In this document: in pieces, positions 17,008 through 26,300 of the stretch
How the letters are laid out: the number at the start of each line of letters is the position of its first letter
Position numbering within the stretch: position 1 is the first letter of the stretch
Assembly (NCBI RefSeq): GCF_006385685.1
Contig: NZ_VFRP01000001.1
Coordinates: 186,001-250,000, forward strand
DNA: 64,000 nt
Source of the DNA: Amaricoccus solimangrovi
GTDB taxonomy: Bacteria; Pseudomonadota; Alphaproteobacteria; Rhodobacterales; Rhodobacteraceae
Direction of reading: 5' to 3'
The notes under the pieces: model-generated
The model's database searches: none
What the model was told of the DNA's origin: nothing
The model's input: only the letters and a program-made list of their open reading frames with translations
Translations under genes and position numbers: made by a program

Positions 17008-18303
17008 ATGGAAGAGGCCCTGAGGCGCGCGGTCGCGGCCCGCCGCGCGGAGACGATCGGGCGGGCGGGCGCGCTGATCCGCGTGCCGACCCTGAACCCG
17101 CCCGGCGATCGCTATCGCGAGATCTGCGAGCTGATCGCGGGCTGGCTCGAGCCGATGGGATTCGACTGCGCCTTCATCCGCGCCGAGGGCACGCCCGGCG
17201 ACGGCGCGCGGCATCCGCGCTGGAATCTCCTCGCCCGGCGCGAGGGGACGGGCGCCGGGCCATGCGTCCATTTCAACGGCCATGTCGACGTGGTGGAGGT
17301 CGGCCGTGGCTGGACCCGTGACCCGTTCGGCGGCGAGCTCGTCGACGGGCGGATCTACGGGCGGGGCGCCTGCGACATGAAGGGCGGGATCGCGGCGGCG
17401 ATCACCGCCGTCGCGGCCTTCCTCGCCGTCCGGCCCGACGCGCCGGGCGCCATCGAGATCTCGGCGACGGCGGACGAGGAGACCGGCGGCTACGGCGGCG
17501 TCGCCTATCTCGCCGAGCGCGGCGTCTTCGCGCGCGTCGATCACGTGATCATCCCCGAGCCGCTGAACAAGGAGCGGATCTGTCTCGGCCACCGCGGCGT
17601 GTGGTGGGCGGAGCTCGAGACCCTCGGCCGGATCGCGCATGGCTCGATGCCCTTCCTCGGCGATTGCGCGATCCGGCACATGGGCGCGGTGCTGGCGGAG
17701 ATGGAGGAGAGCCTCTATCCCGCGCTCGCCGCCCGTCGCACGGCGATGCCGGTGGTGCCGGAACCCGCGCGCGCCTCGACGCTCAACGTCAACTCGATCC
17801 ATGGCGGGCAGGCCGAGCCGGAGCCCGGTTTCGACGGGCTGCCGAGCCCCGTGGTGGCGGACAGCTGCCGGATGATGATCGACCGCCGCTTCCTCGCCGA
17901 GGAGGAACTCGGCGCGGTGAAGGCGGAGTTCCGCGCGGCGGTCGAGCGGGCGCGGGCGCGGCGGCCCTTCGACTACCGGCTGCGCGACGTGCTCGAGGTG
18001 CGGCCCAGCATGACCGACCGCGACGGCCCGGTCGCGCGGGCGCTGGCGGAGGGGATCCGCGCCGTGCTCGGGCGCGAGCCCGATTACGTCGTCTCCCCGG
18101 GGAGTTACGACCAGAAGCACATCGACAGGATCGGGCGCCTGCGCGACTGCGTCGCCTATGGCCCGGGACGGCTCGATCTCGCGCATCAGCCGGATGAATA
18201 TGTCGAGGTCGAGGACATGCTGGAGAGCGCGCTGGTGATGGCGCTGGCGCTCGGGCGGCTGCTCGGTCCGGGGGACGAGGTTGGCGGCGCGCGCCGCGGG
18301 TGA
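17008..18303 (+). CDS. M20-family metallo-amidohydrolase (ArgE/DapE-like)
   Basis: A 431-residue cytoplasmic zinc amidohydrolase. The metal and catalytic residues are in place: H92-V-D94, D123 (GACDMKGG), the general base E157-E158 (TADEETGG), a further ligand near PEPLN, and H393 (LAHQPDEYV). It resembles acetylornithine deacetylase / succinyl-diaminopimelate desuccinylase and the related ArgE-type deacylases. The precise substrate cannot be read. It is 10 bases ahead of a peptide-type ABC binding protein, so an N-acyl amino acid or modified peptide brought in by that transporter is a reasonable guess. The start ATG follows CGGAGGCGC. Confidence 0.88.
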   Translation: MEEALRRAVAARRAETIGRAGALIRVPTLNPPGDRYREICELIAGWLEPMGFDCAFIRAEGTPGDGARHPRWNLLARREGTGAGPCVHFNGHVDVVEVGRGWTRDPFGGELVDGRIYGRGACDMKGGIAAAITAVAAFLAVRPDAPGAIEISATADEETGGYGGVAYLAERGVFARVDHVIIPEPLNKERICLGHRGVWWAELETLGRIAHGSMPFLGDCAIRHMGAVLAEMEESLYPALAARRTAMPVVPEPARASTLNVNSIHGGQAEPEPGFDGLPSPVVADSCRMMIDRRFLAEEELGAVKAEFRAAVERARARRPFDYRLRDVLEVRPSMTDRDGPVARALAEGIRAVLGREPDYVVSPGSYDQKHIDRIGRLRDCVAYGPGRLDLAHQPDEYVEVEDMLESALVMALALGRLLGPGDEVGGARRG

Positions 18304-18313
18304 CGGAGGACAC

Positions 18314-19786
18314 ATGAAGCGGTTTCTGTTGGGTCTGGCGCTGGCGCTCGCCGCCGGCGCGGCGGGCGCGGCCCCCCGCGCGGATATCGTGATCGGCATG
18401 CAGCTCGAACCGCCGCATCTCGATCCGACCGCCGGCGCGGCGGCGGCGATCGACGAGGTGACCTATGCGAACGTGTTCGAGGGGCTGACCCGGTTCGGCC
18501 CGGACGGCGAGGTCGAGCCCGATCTCGCGGAAAGCTGGGAAATCTCCGACGACGGGCTGTCCTGGGTGTTCCACCTGCGTCCCGGCGTGAAGTTTCAGGA
18601 CGGCACGCCCTTCAGCGCGGACGACGTGGCCTTCTCGATCGAGCGCGCGATGGAGGCGGAGTCGCAGAACGCGCAGAAGGGCCTCTTCGACGGGATCGCC
18701 TCGGTCAACGTGATCGACGACCAGACGGTGGAGATCGCGCTCGACGTTCCGAAGTCGTCGCTGCTCTCGAGCCTCGCCTGGGGCGACGCGGTCATGGTCT
18801 CGCCCGCGACGGCGGAGAAGAACAGGACCGAACCGGTCGGCACCGGCCCGTTCAGCTTCTCGAACTGGGTGCAGGGCGACCGGATCGAGCTCGTGAGGAA
18901 TCCCGACTACTGGGGCGCGCCCGCGAAGCTCGACAAGGTGACCTTCAAGTTCATCTCCGACCCGACGGCGGCCTACGCGGCGGTGATGGCGGGCGACGTC
19001 GATGCCTTCCCGGTCTTTCCGGCGCCGGAGAATCTCGAGCAGTTCAAGGCCGATCCGCGGTTTCTCGTGATGGTCGGCACGACCGAGGGCGAGACGATCC
19101 TCGCGATGAACAACGCGCGCGCCCCCTTCGACGACATCCGCGTGCGCGAGGCGGTCGCCCATGCGATCGACCGCGCCGCGATCATCGACGGGGCGATGTT
19201 CGGCTATGGCGTGCCGATCGGCAGTCATTTTCCGCCGCATAACCCGGCCTACGAGGATCTGACCGCGCTCTCGGCCCACGACCCGGAGAAGGCGAAGGCG
19301 CTGCTCGCCGAGGCGGGCCACGCCGGCGACATCTCCGTCACGCTGACCCTGCCGCCGCCCTCCTACGCGCGGCGCGGCGGGGAGATCGTCGCGGCGCAGC
19401 TGCGCGCGGTCGGGATCGACGTCGCCATCGCCAATGTCGAATGGGCGCAGTGGCTGGAACAGGTCTTCACCAACCACGACTACGACCTGACCATCGTCGC
19501 CCATACCGAGCCGAACGACATCGATATCTACGCCCGCGACGACTACTACTTCGGCTATCACGACCCGGTCCTGAAGGCGCTCTGGGACGGCTACCAGCAG
19601 GTGACCGACGCGGCGGACCAGCGCGAGCTTCTGCGCGCGATGCAGGAGCGGATCGCGGGGCGCTACGTCAACGGCTTCCTGTTCCAGCTCGCCAAGACCG
19701 GCGTGGCGGACAAGCGGATCAAGGGCCTGTGGATCAACGCGCCGACACCGGCGAACGACATGACGGCGGTGGAATGGACCGAATGA
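18314..19786 (+). CDS. Peptide/nickel-type ABC transporter substrate-binding protein (SBP family 5)
   Basis: A 490-residue periplasmic binding protein. A signal peptide occupies about residues 1-22, and the mature start has QLEPPHLDPTAG. The family-5 motif region reads DLAESWEISDDGLSWVFHLRPGVKF. ATG at 18314 is preceded by CGGAGGACAC. It belongs functionally with the permeases at 21833-23589 and the ATPase at 23586-25178, although two other genes lie between. The ligand is probably a di/oligopeptide or acylated peptide, judging from the flanking M20 and P1 peptidases. Confidence 0.9.
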   Translation: MKRFLLGLALALAAGAAGAAPRADIVIGMQLEPPHLDPTAGAAAAIDEVTYANVFEGLTRFGPDGEVEPDLAESWEISDDGLSWVFHLRPGVKFQDGTPFSADDVAFSIERAMEAESQNAQKGLFDGIASVNVIDDQTVEIALDVPKSSLLSSLAWGDAVMVSPATAEKNRTEPVGTGPFSFSNWVQGDRIELVRNPDYWGAPAKLDKVTFKFISDPTAAYAAVMAGDVDAFPVFPAPENLEQFKADPRFLVMVGTTEGETILAMNNARAPFDDIRVREAVAHAIDRAAIIDGAMFGYGVPIGSHFPPHNPAYEDLTALSAHDPEKAKALLAEAGHAGDISVTLTLPPPSYARRGGEIVAAQLRAVGIDVAIANVEWAQWLEQVFTNHDYDLTIVAHTEPNDIDIYARDDYYFGYHDPVLKALWDGYQQVTDAADQRELLRAMQERIAGRYVNGFLFQLAKTGVADKRIKGLWINAPTPANDMTAVEWTE

Positions 19787-19811
19787 GACCCTTCGGAACC
19801 GCCGGCGCGTC

Positions 19812-20486
19812 ATGAGCCGGCGCGGGGGCGGGCGCCGGCATCTCGGCCGGCACCTGCGCTTCTACGTCGCCGTGCTCGGCGGCGCGCTCGCCTTCGCGGC
19901 GGGCGGGGAACTGCGCGCGCCCGCGCGGATGCTGCTCGCGGGGGACGCGTTCTTCCTGCTCTACCTCGGCCTGATGCTGCGCCTCGCCCTCGCGACCACG
20001 CCCGCGATGCTCCGGACGCGGGCGGCGACCGAGGACGAGGGAATGCCGATCATCCTCGGCCTCACCGGCTTCGCGGTCGTATTCGTGCTCGGCGCGGTCT
20101 TCGTCGTGGTGAACGATCCGCGCCACGGGGCGCCGGTGATCCGGGGGCTCGCGGTGCTGAGCGTGCCGCTCGGCTGGGCGGTGGCGCATCTGCTCGCGAC
20201 CTTCCGCTACGCCGATCTCTACTACACGCCGGCCGAGCGCCGGCGGGAGGGGGACCGGGACGAGGGCGACGCGGGCGGGCTCGACTTTCCCGGGACGCCG
20301 GAGCCCGGGATCGGCGATTTCGCCTATTACGCCTTCGTCGTCGGCATGACCGCGCAGGTCTCGGACGTGGCCGTCTCCTCCGGGGCGCTGCGCCGGGCGA
20401 CGCTGGCGCACGGGATCTTCTCGTTCTTCTACAACACGGTGCTGATCGCCTTCACCGTGAACGCGGCGGTCAGCTTCGCGAACTGA
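19812..20486 (+). CDS. DUF1345 membrane protein
   Basis: A 224-residue inner-membrane protein with about five hydrophobic spans. It shows the DUF1345 signatures: HLRFYVAVLGGALAF at the start, an 'FRYADLYY' motif in the middle, the 'DFAYYAFVVGMTAQVSDVAVSS' segment, and the closing 'FFYNTVLIAFTVNAAV'. The function of the family is unknown. The gene lies 25 bases after the ABC binding-protein gene and before an unrelated membrane-protein gene, so it may ride on the same transcript. Confidence 0.88.
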   Translation: MSRRGGGRRHLGRHLRFYVAVLGGALAFAAGGELRAPARMLLAGDAFFLLYLGLMLRLALATTPAMLRTRAATEDEGMPIILGLTGFAVVFVLGAVFVVVNDPRHGAPVIRGLAVLSVPLGWAVAHLLATFRYADLYYTPAERRREGDRDEGDAGGLDFPGTPEPGIGDFAYYAFVVGMTAQVSDVAVSSGALRRATLAHGIFSFFYNTVLIAFTVNAAVSFAN

Positions 20487-20644
20487 CGCGGCGGAGCGCG
20501 ATTGTAGGGAGCCGGGCGAGGGTATAGACTGTCGCGATTATCACGACCGTGCCTGATTTGATCCCGCCGGCCTCCTCGCCGGATCCTTGAAATCCCATGC
20601 TTTCACTCTCCGGCCGCGCGCCGGATTTTCAGGGACGTGCTCCG

Positions 20645-21769
20645 ATGGGCGTCTATATCGATATCGCTCTCTCCCTCGTCTTCGTCTACCTCGTGCTGAG
20701 CCTCGTCGTCAGCGCGGTGAACGAACTGATCTCGATGTGGATCAGGAAGCGCCCTGCGATGCTCGCGAAGTCCATCCTGTCGCTGATCGACGATCCCGGA
20801 CTCTGGCGCTCGTTCTACGATTCCGGAGTGCTCGTGAATCCCCGTCTCGCATCGCAAGGCGCCGCGCAGTCGCGCTGGACCTCTTCGGAGGAGGCGTCGC
20901 CGGGGCCGGGCGCCGACGCGCCCGCCTTCGGTCGTGGGCTCGACTGGAAATGGAAATGGTATCTCTTCCCGACGCGGAGCACGACCGAGGGACACCCTTC
21001 CTTCATAGATGGAACGACTTTCGCCCGGGCGCTCACCATGGGTGTGCTCAAGCAAGCAGCCGGCGGTAAGCTTCCGGGTAGCTATGTCCTCGACGATGTC
21101 AGGAAGGCGGTTGGGAAGCTCGATCCGGTCAGTGGCCGGGGCAGCCAGATCAGGGAAGTTCTCATCTCGGCGCTCTCGAACGCGGAGGGAGAACTGCGCC
21201 TTTTCGAGAAGGAAGTCGGTGCCTGGTACGACCGCGCCCAAGACCGGCTTACCGGCGAATATACCCGCTGGGCCAAGATCGTGACGCTCATCATCGGCGC
21301 GGCGCTGGTGTGTCTCATCAACGTCGATACCGTCCGCATCGCTCGGGAGTTGCGGCTCGATACGGACACACGCGAGAAACTTGTCGCAAGCGCGCTCGAT
21401 GCTGCCCGCCCCGGGTCCGACAGCCCGGTGAGCGAGAACTGCGAGCCGCTGACCGCCGTCCCGGCGGCCACGCCCGACGAGCAGCGGATCGAGGCAGAGA
21501 AATGCCAGTTGCTGCGCGCGCAGCGCCTGATAGCCACGCTGGGTCCCGACCTGATTGGCTGGCAGAATGATGATCTGAGGCGAACCGCGCTCCGATGGCC
21601 CTTGCCGGCCGAGGTCGTGGGTCATGCGTTCAACAAGCTTCTCGGGCTGCTCATCACGATCTGCGCCATCTCGCTCGGCGCGCCGTTCTGGTTCGACATG
21701 CTGTCGAAGGTGGTGAATATCCGCGCGGCGGGGCTGAAGCCGGAGAGCAGTTCCGGAGCGAAGCCCTGA
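20645..21769 (+). CDS. Conserved membrane protein of unknown function
   Basis: A 374-residue protein. An N-terminal span (LSLVFVYLVLSLVVSAVNEL) precedes a cytoplasmic or periplasmic region with EVGAWYDRAQDRLTGEYTRW. A second span with INVDTVRIARELR and a C-terminal span with SLGAPFWFDMLSKVVNIRAAG follow. I recognise this arrangement from a widespread unnamed bacterial family, with no known role. GC content is visibly lower than in the ABC genes around it, suggesting later insertion. ATG at 20645 is chosen because the membrane span begins there; an in-frame ATG at 20597 would add 16 weak residues. A TTGTAG/TATAGA pair at 20502-20528 (15-base spacing) may be its promoter. Confidence 0.8.
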   Translation: MGVYIDIALSLVFVYLVLSLVVSAVNELISMWIRKRPAMLAKSILSLIDDPGLWRSFYDSGVLVNPRLASQGAAQSRWTSSEEASPGPGADAPAFGRGLDWKWKWYLFPTRSTTEGHPSFIDGTTFARALTMGVLKQAAGGKLPGSYVLDDVRKAVGKLDPVSGRGSQIREVLISALSNAEGELRLFEKEVGAWYDRAQDRLTGEYTRWAKIVTLIIGAALVCLINVDTVRIARELRLDTDTREKLVASALDAARPGSDSPVSENCEPLTAVPAATPDEQRIEAEKCQLLRAQRLIATLGPDLIGWQNDDLRRTALRWPLPAEVVGHAFNKLLGLLITICAISLGAPFWFDMLSKVVNIRAAGLKPESSSGAKP

Positions 21770-21832
21770 CGGGGTTGGCAAGGGCCTCGGCGCGGGGATA
21801 GGGTCCGCGCAGCGGAAGGACTGACCGGACCC

Positions 21833-22777
21833 GTGATACGCTATCTCGCCACCCGAGGCCTGTCGCTGGCGCTGAGCCTGCTCGTCGCCAGCCTCGTGAT
21901 CTTCCTCGTGCTGAACGTCGTGCCCGGCGATCCCGCGCGCTACATGCTCGGCATGAACGCCCGGCCCGACACGGTGGCCGCGCTCCGGGCCGAGCTCGGG
22001 CTCGACCAGCCGGCGGCGGCGCGCTACCTCGCCTGGCTCGGCGGCATGGCGCGCGGCGATTTCGGCACCTCCTACACCTATCGCACGCCGGTCGCGGGGA
22101 TGATCCTCGACCGCGTCGGCGTCTCGCTGCCGCTCGCGCTCTACGCGCTCGCGCTCTCGACCGCGATCGCGATCCCGCTCGGGCTCTTCGCCGCCGCGCG
22201 GCGGGGCAGGGCGGCGGATACCGGCGTGATGGCCGCGACCCAGCTCGGGATCGCGGTGCCGAACTTCTGGCTCGCCATGCTGCTCGTCCTCGTCTTCGCG
22301 GTCCGGCTGCGCTGGTTCGCGGCGGGCGGTTTCCCGGGCTGGGGGGCGGGGATCCTCGCGGGGATGAAGGCGCTGACGCTGCCCGCCATCGCGCTCGCCG
22401 CGCCGCAGGCGGCGATCCTCGCCCGCGTCGCCCGCGCCGCGCTGATCGAGACGCTGGGCGAGGATTTCATCCGCACCGCGCGGGCCAAGGGGCTGACGGG
22501 CGGGCAGGCGCTGACGCGCCATGCGCTGCGCAACGCGATGATCCCGGTGCTCACGATCATCGGGCTGCAATTCTCCTTCCTGCTCGCGGGGGCGATCATC
22601 ATCGAGAACGTCTTCTTCCTGCCCGGCCTCGGCCGGCTGGTCTTCCAGGCGATCAGCCAGCGCGACCTCGTCGTGGTGCAGTCGGTCGTCATGCTGCTCG
22701 TCTGCGCGGTGATCCTCGTCACCTTCCTCGTCGACATCGCCTATGTCCTCGTCGATCCGAGGCTGCGCCGGACATGA
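21833..22777 (+). CDS. Peptide-type ABC transporter permease (DppB class)
   Basis: A 314-residue inner-membrane permease starting at a GTG (21833) after GCGGAAGGACTG. It has the DppB-class N-terminus (RYLATRGLSLALSLLVASL, VVPGDPARYMLG), six predicted spans and the ATPase-contact loop GEDFIRTARAKGL followed by ALRNAMIPVLTIIG. It overlaps the second permease by four bases. It forms the translocation channel with the next gene. Confidence 0.93.
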   Translation: MIRYLATRGLSLALSLLVASLVIFLVLNVVPGDPARYMLGMNARPDTVAALRAELGLDQPAAARYLAWLGGMARGDFGTSYTYRTPVAGMILDRVGVSLPLALYALALSTAIAIPLGLFAAARRGRAADTGVMAATQLGIAVPNFWLAMLLVLVFAVRLRWFAAGGFPGWGAGILAGMKALTLPAIALAAPQAAILARVARAALIETLGEDFIRTARAKGLTGGQALTRHALRNAMIPVLTIIGLQFSFLLAGAIIIENVFFLPGLGRLVFQAISQRDLVVVQSVVMLLVCAVILVTFLVDIAYVLVDPRLRRT

Positions 22778-23589
22778 GCCGGGGACTCGTGACCGGCGGC
22801 GCGCTCTGCGCGCTCTTCCTCGGCGCGGCGCTGCTCTCGCTCGTCTGGACGCCGCATGACGTGGCGGCGATCGACATCGCGGCGAAGCTCCGGGGGCCGT
22901 CCGCCGCCCACTGGCTCGGGACCGACCATTTCGGCCGCGACCTCTTTTCGATGATCCTGGTCGGCGCGCGGGTCTCGCTCGCCGTGGCGCTGGTCGCGGT
23001 CGGCATCGGCGCCGGGATCGGCGTGCCGCTCGGCCTGCTCGCGGCGGCGCGGCGCGGCGGGGTGGTGGACGAACTGGTGACGCGGGCGAACGATCTCGTC
23101 TTCGCCTTCCCCTCGCTCCTGATCGCGATCCTGATCACCGCCGTCTTCGGCCCCTCCGCGATCAACGCCATCGTCGCGATCGGGATCTTCAACATCCCCG
23201 TCTTCGCCCGGCTGACCCGGGGCGCCGCGCTCGCGCTCTGGCAGCGCGATTTCGTGCTGGCGGCGCGCGTCGCGGGCAAGGGCGAGGTCCGGATCTCGGT
23301 CGAGCACATCCTGCCGAACCTCGCGGACCTCCTGATCGTGCAGGCGACGATCCAGTTCTCGCTCGCGATCCTCGCGGAGGCCGCGCTCTCCTATGTCGGG
23401 CTCGGCGCGCAGCCGCCGACGCCGTCCTGGGGGCGGATGCTCGCCGAGAGCCAGACGATGATCGCGATCGCGCCGCGCCTCGCGCTGGTGCCGGGGCTCG
23501 CCATCGTGCTCGCGGTGCTGGGGCTGAACCTGCTCGGCGACGGGCTGCGCGACCTGCTCGATCCCAGGGTCAGGCGGGCGCGCGCGTGA
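22774..23589 (+). CDS. Peptide-type ABC transporter permease (DppC class)
   Basis: A 271-residue inner-membrane permease with the DppC landmark HWLGTDHFGRDLFSMILVGA, about five or six spans, and an EAA-type loop (RVAGKGEVRISVEHILPNLA). ATGA overlap with the preceding permease and GTGA overlap with the following ATPase indicate tight translational coupling. It is the partner of the DppB-class subunit. Confidence 0.93.
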   Translation: MSRGLVTGGALCALFLGAALLSLVWTPHDVAAIDIAAKLRGPSAAHWLGTDHFGRDLFSMILVGARVSLAVALVAVGIGAGIGVPLGLLAAARRGGVVDELVTRANDLVFAFPSLLIAILITAVFGPSAINAIVAIGIFNIPVFARLTRGAALALWQRDFVLAARVAGKGEVRISVEHILPNLADLLIVQATIQFSLAILAEAALSYVGLGAQPPTPSWGRMLAESQTMIAIAPRLALVPGLAIVLAVLGLNLLGDGLRDLLDPRVRRARA

Positions 23590-25178
23590 GCGGGGGGCTC
23601 GTGATCGAGGGGCTCGCGGTCACCATCGCGGGCCGCCGGGTACTCGGCGGGCCCGAGGGGGTCTCGCTCGCCGTGGGTCCGGGGGAGATCCTCGGGCTGA
23701 TCGGGGAGAGCGGCTCGGGCAAGTCGATGACGGCGCTCGCCGTCTCGCGCCTCCTGCCGAGGGGCGCGGTCGCGACGGGCGCGGCGCGGCTCGACGGGCG
23801 CGAGCTGATGGCGCTGTCGGAGCGCGAGATGTGCGGCGTGCGCGGGCGCGACATCGGCATGATCTTCCAGGAGCCGATGACGGCGCTCAATCCGCTGATG
23901 CCGATCGGCGATCAGGTGGCGGAGACCGCGCGCGTCCATGGCGGCGCCTGGCGGGCGGAGGCGGGGCGGCTCGCGCGCGCCGCGCTCGACCGCGTGGGGC
24001 TCGGGGAGATCCCGGCCTCCCGCTTTCCGCACGAGCTTTCGGGCGGGCAGCGGCAGCGGGTCGGGATCGCGATGGCGATCGCGCTGCGGCCGAAGCTCCT
24101 GATCGCGGACGAGCCGACCACCGCGCTCGACGTGACGAGCCAGGCGCGCGTCCTCGACCTGATCCGGCGGCTCGTGCGCGAGGACGGGATGGGCTGCCTG
24201 ATGATCACCCATGACCTCGCGGTGGTGGCCGAGATGGCCGACCGGCTCGCGATCATGACGGAGGGCCGGATCGTGGAGACCGGGCCGACCGCCTCGGTGC
24301 TCGGCGCGCCGATCCATTCCTATACCCGCGCGCTCATCGAGGCCGCGACCCATCGCCCGGCGATGCCGGAGCGCGCGCGGGGCGCCGTGCTGGCCGAGGG
24401 GAAGGGCCTCGTGCGCGACCATCCCGCCGGGCCGCGCCGGCTCCTCGGCGGGCGGGCGCGCTTTCACGCGCTGAAGGGGGTGAGCTTCGAACTCGCGGAG
24501 GGCGAGAGCCTCGGCCTCGTCGGCGAGAGCGGGTCGGGCAAGTCGACGCTCGGCCGCGCCGTGCTGGGGCTCGAGCGGCTCCGAAGCGGCGTGGTGCGGA
24601 TCGACGGCGCGGAGATCGGGCCGCATGCGCGCATGGCGCCGGAGACGCGGCGCGCGGTCCAGGCGGTGTTCCAGGATCCCTACGGCAGTTTCGACCCGCG
24701 CCACCGCGTCGCCCGGCTGGTCGCGGAACCCTTCCACCTCGTGCCCGGCGCGCCGAAGGGGGCCGCGCGGCGCCGCGCGGTGGAGGAGGCGCTGGGCGCG
24801 GTCGGGCTCGCGGCCTCGGACGCCGGGAAATACATCCACGAATTCTCCGGCGGGCAGCGGCAGCGGATCGCCATCGCCCGCGCGCTCATCACACGGCCCC
24901 GGCTCATCGTGCTCGACGAGGCGGTCTCGGCGGTCGACGCGCGGGCGCGGGCGCGGATCCTCGATCTGCTCGCGGAGCTCGCCGGGCGCTTCGGCCTCAG
25001 CTATCTCTTCATCAGCCACGACCTGACCGTGGTCCGCGCGATCACCGACCGGGTGATGGTGATGAAGGCGGGCGAGATCGTGGAACGCGGGCCGACGGAG
25101 GCGGTGCTGACCCGCCCGGCCCATCCCTATACGCGCGCGCTGATCGCGGCGGCGCCGAGGCTGGAGACGACGCGATGA
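23586..25178 (+). CDS. Fused double ATP-binding subunit of the peptide ABC transporter
   Basis: A 530-residue protein joining two ATPase domains (DppD-like plus DppF-like) in one chain. Each has Walker A GESGSGKS, a Q-loop (FQEPMTALNP, FQDPYGSFDP) and a signature ([28 protein letters not shown]). The first domain has DEPTTALD, whereas the second has DEAVSAVD, as in GsiA/YejF-type fusions. The start is GTG at 23586. It drives uptake through the two permeases and is followed by the P1 peptidase with an ATGA overlap. Confidence 0.93.
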   Translation: MSGGLVIEGLAVTIAGRRVLGGPEGVSLAVGPGEILGLIGESGSGKSMTALAVSRLLPRGAVATGAARLDGRELMALSEREMCGVRGRDIGMIFQEPMTALNPLMPIGDQVAETARVHGGAWRAEAGRLARAALDRVGLGEIPASRFPHELSGGQRQRVGIAMAIALRPKLLIADEPTTALDVTSQARVLDLIRRLVREDGMGCLMITHDLAVVAEMADRLAIMTEGRIVETGPTASVLGAPIHSYTRALIEAATHRPAMPERARGAVLAEGKGLVRDHPAGPRRLLGGRARFHALKGVSFELAEGESLGLVGESGSGKSTLGRAVLGLERLRSGVVRIDGAEIGPHARMAPETRRAVQAVFQDPYGSFDPRHRVARLVAEPFHLVPGAPKGAARRRAVEEALGAVGLAASDAGKYIHEFSGGQRQRIAIARALITRPRLIVLDEAVSAVDARARARILDLLAELAGRFGLSYLFISHDLTVVRAITDRVMVMKAGEIVERGPTEAVLTRPAHPYTRALIAAAPRLETTR

Positions 25179-26182
25179 TGAGCCCGGGGCCGAGGAACCT
25201 GATCACCGACGTGCCGGGGCTCGTCGTCGGCAACGCCTCCGACGCCGGGCTGAAGTCGGGGGTGACGGTCCTGACGGCCGAGGCGCCCTTCACGGCGGCG
25301 GTCGACATCCGGGGCGGGGCGCCGGGCACGCGGGAGAGCGCGCTGCTCGAACCGGGACGGCTGGTCGAGACGGTGGACGCGCTCGTGCTCTCGGGCGGCT
25401 CGGCCTTCGGCCTCGACGCGGCCTCGGGCGTGATGGAGGAGCTGCGCGCGCGGGGGCGGGGCTTCGCCGTCGGCGACACGCGGGTGCCGATCGTGCCGGC
25501 GGCGATCCTCTTCGACCTGCTGAACGGCGGGGCGAAGGACTGGGCGGAGAACCCCTATCCCGCGCTCGGCCGCGCGGCGCTCCGGGCGGCGGGGGAGGAT
25601 TTCGCGCTCGGGACCGCGGGCGCGGGCACGGGCGCCACGACGGCGACGGTGAAGGGCGGGCTCGGCTCGGCCTCGCTGGCGCTGCCGGGCGGGGCGACGG
25701 TGGGCGCGCTGGTCGCGGTCAATGCGATGGGCGGCGTGCTCGTGCCGGGCACGCGGAAGTTCTGGGCGGCGCCCTTCGAGATCGGCGACGAGTTCGGCGG
25801 GCTCGGCGCCCATCCCGATCCGGTGCCGCCCTTCACCGCGCGGCCGATGAAGCCGGGGCCGGAGGAGGAGCCGGCGCGCGCGAACACGACCATCGCCATC
25901 GTCGCGACCGACGCCGGTCTCGACAAGGCCGGCGCGTTCCGGCTGGCGGTCGCGGCCCATGACGGGCTGGCGCGGGCGATCGTGCCCGCGCATACGCCCT
26001 TCGACGGCGATCTGGTCTTCGGCGTCTCGACGGGCGCGCGCCCGGTCGAGGGGCCGCTCGAACAGATGCGCCTCTGCCACGCGGCGGCGGTCTGCCTCGC
26101 CCGGGCGGTGGCGCGCGCGGTCCACGCGGCGGCGCCGGAGCGGGGCGACCGGATGCCCTGCTGGTCGCGGCTTCCGGACTGA
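25175..26182 (+). CDS. P1-family (DmpA-like) aminopeptidase
   Basis: A 335-residue self-processing N-terminal nucleophile hydrolase. It has ITDVPGLVVGNASDAGLKSG at the start, LVLSGGSAFGLDAASGVME, and the likely cleavage/nucleophile region N237-T238-T239 (ANTTIAIVATDA). Cleavage before a Ser/Thr at this position creates two chains in the family. Characterised members are beta-peptidyl or D/L-aminopeptidases. Its four-base overlap with the ABC ATPase ties it to the imported peptide. An ATG ATG double start occurs at 25175/25178. Confidence 0.9.
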   Translation: MMSPGPRNLITDVPGLVVGNASDAGLKSGVTVLTAEAPFTAAVDIRGGAPGTRESALLEPGRLVETVDALVLSGGSAFGLDAASGVMEELRARGRGFAVGDTRVPIVPAAILFDLLNGGAKDWAENPYPALGRAALRAAGEDFALGTAGAGTGATTATVKGGLGSASLALPGGATVGALVAVNAMGGVLVPGTRKFWAAPFEIGDEFGGLGAHPDPVPPFTARPMKPGPEEEPARANTTIAIVATDAGLDKAGAFRLAVAAHDGLARAIVPAHTPFDGDLVFGVSTGARPVEGPLEQMRLCHAAAVCLARAVARAVHAAAPERGDRMPCWSRLPD

Positions 26183-26300
26183 GGTCCGGCGTGGTTGCCG
26201 GAAGCTGAACGCGATCGCGCGCATTCTCGCTACATGGCGCGACGGTGGTAAGAGCGGGTTCAGCATGGCCGGGTTAGGCAGTCCCCGGGGAATGGGGGAC

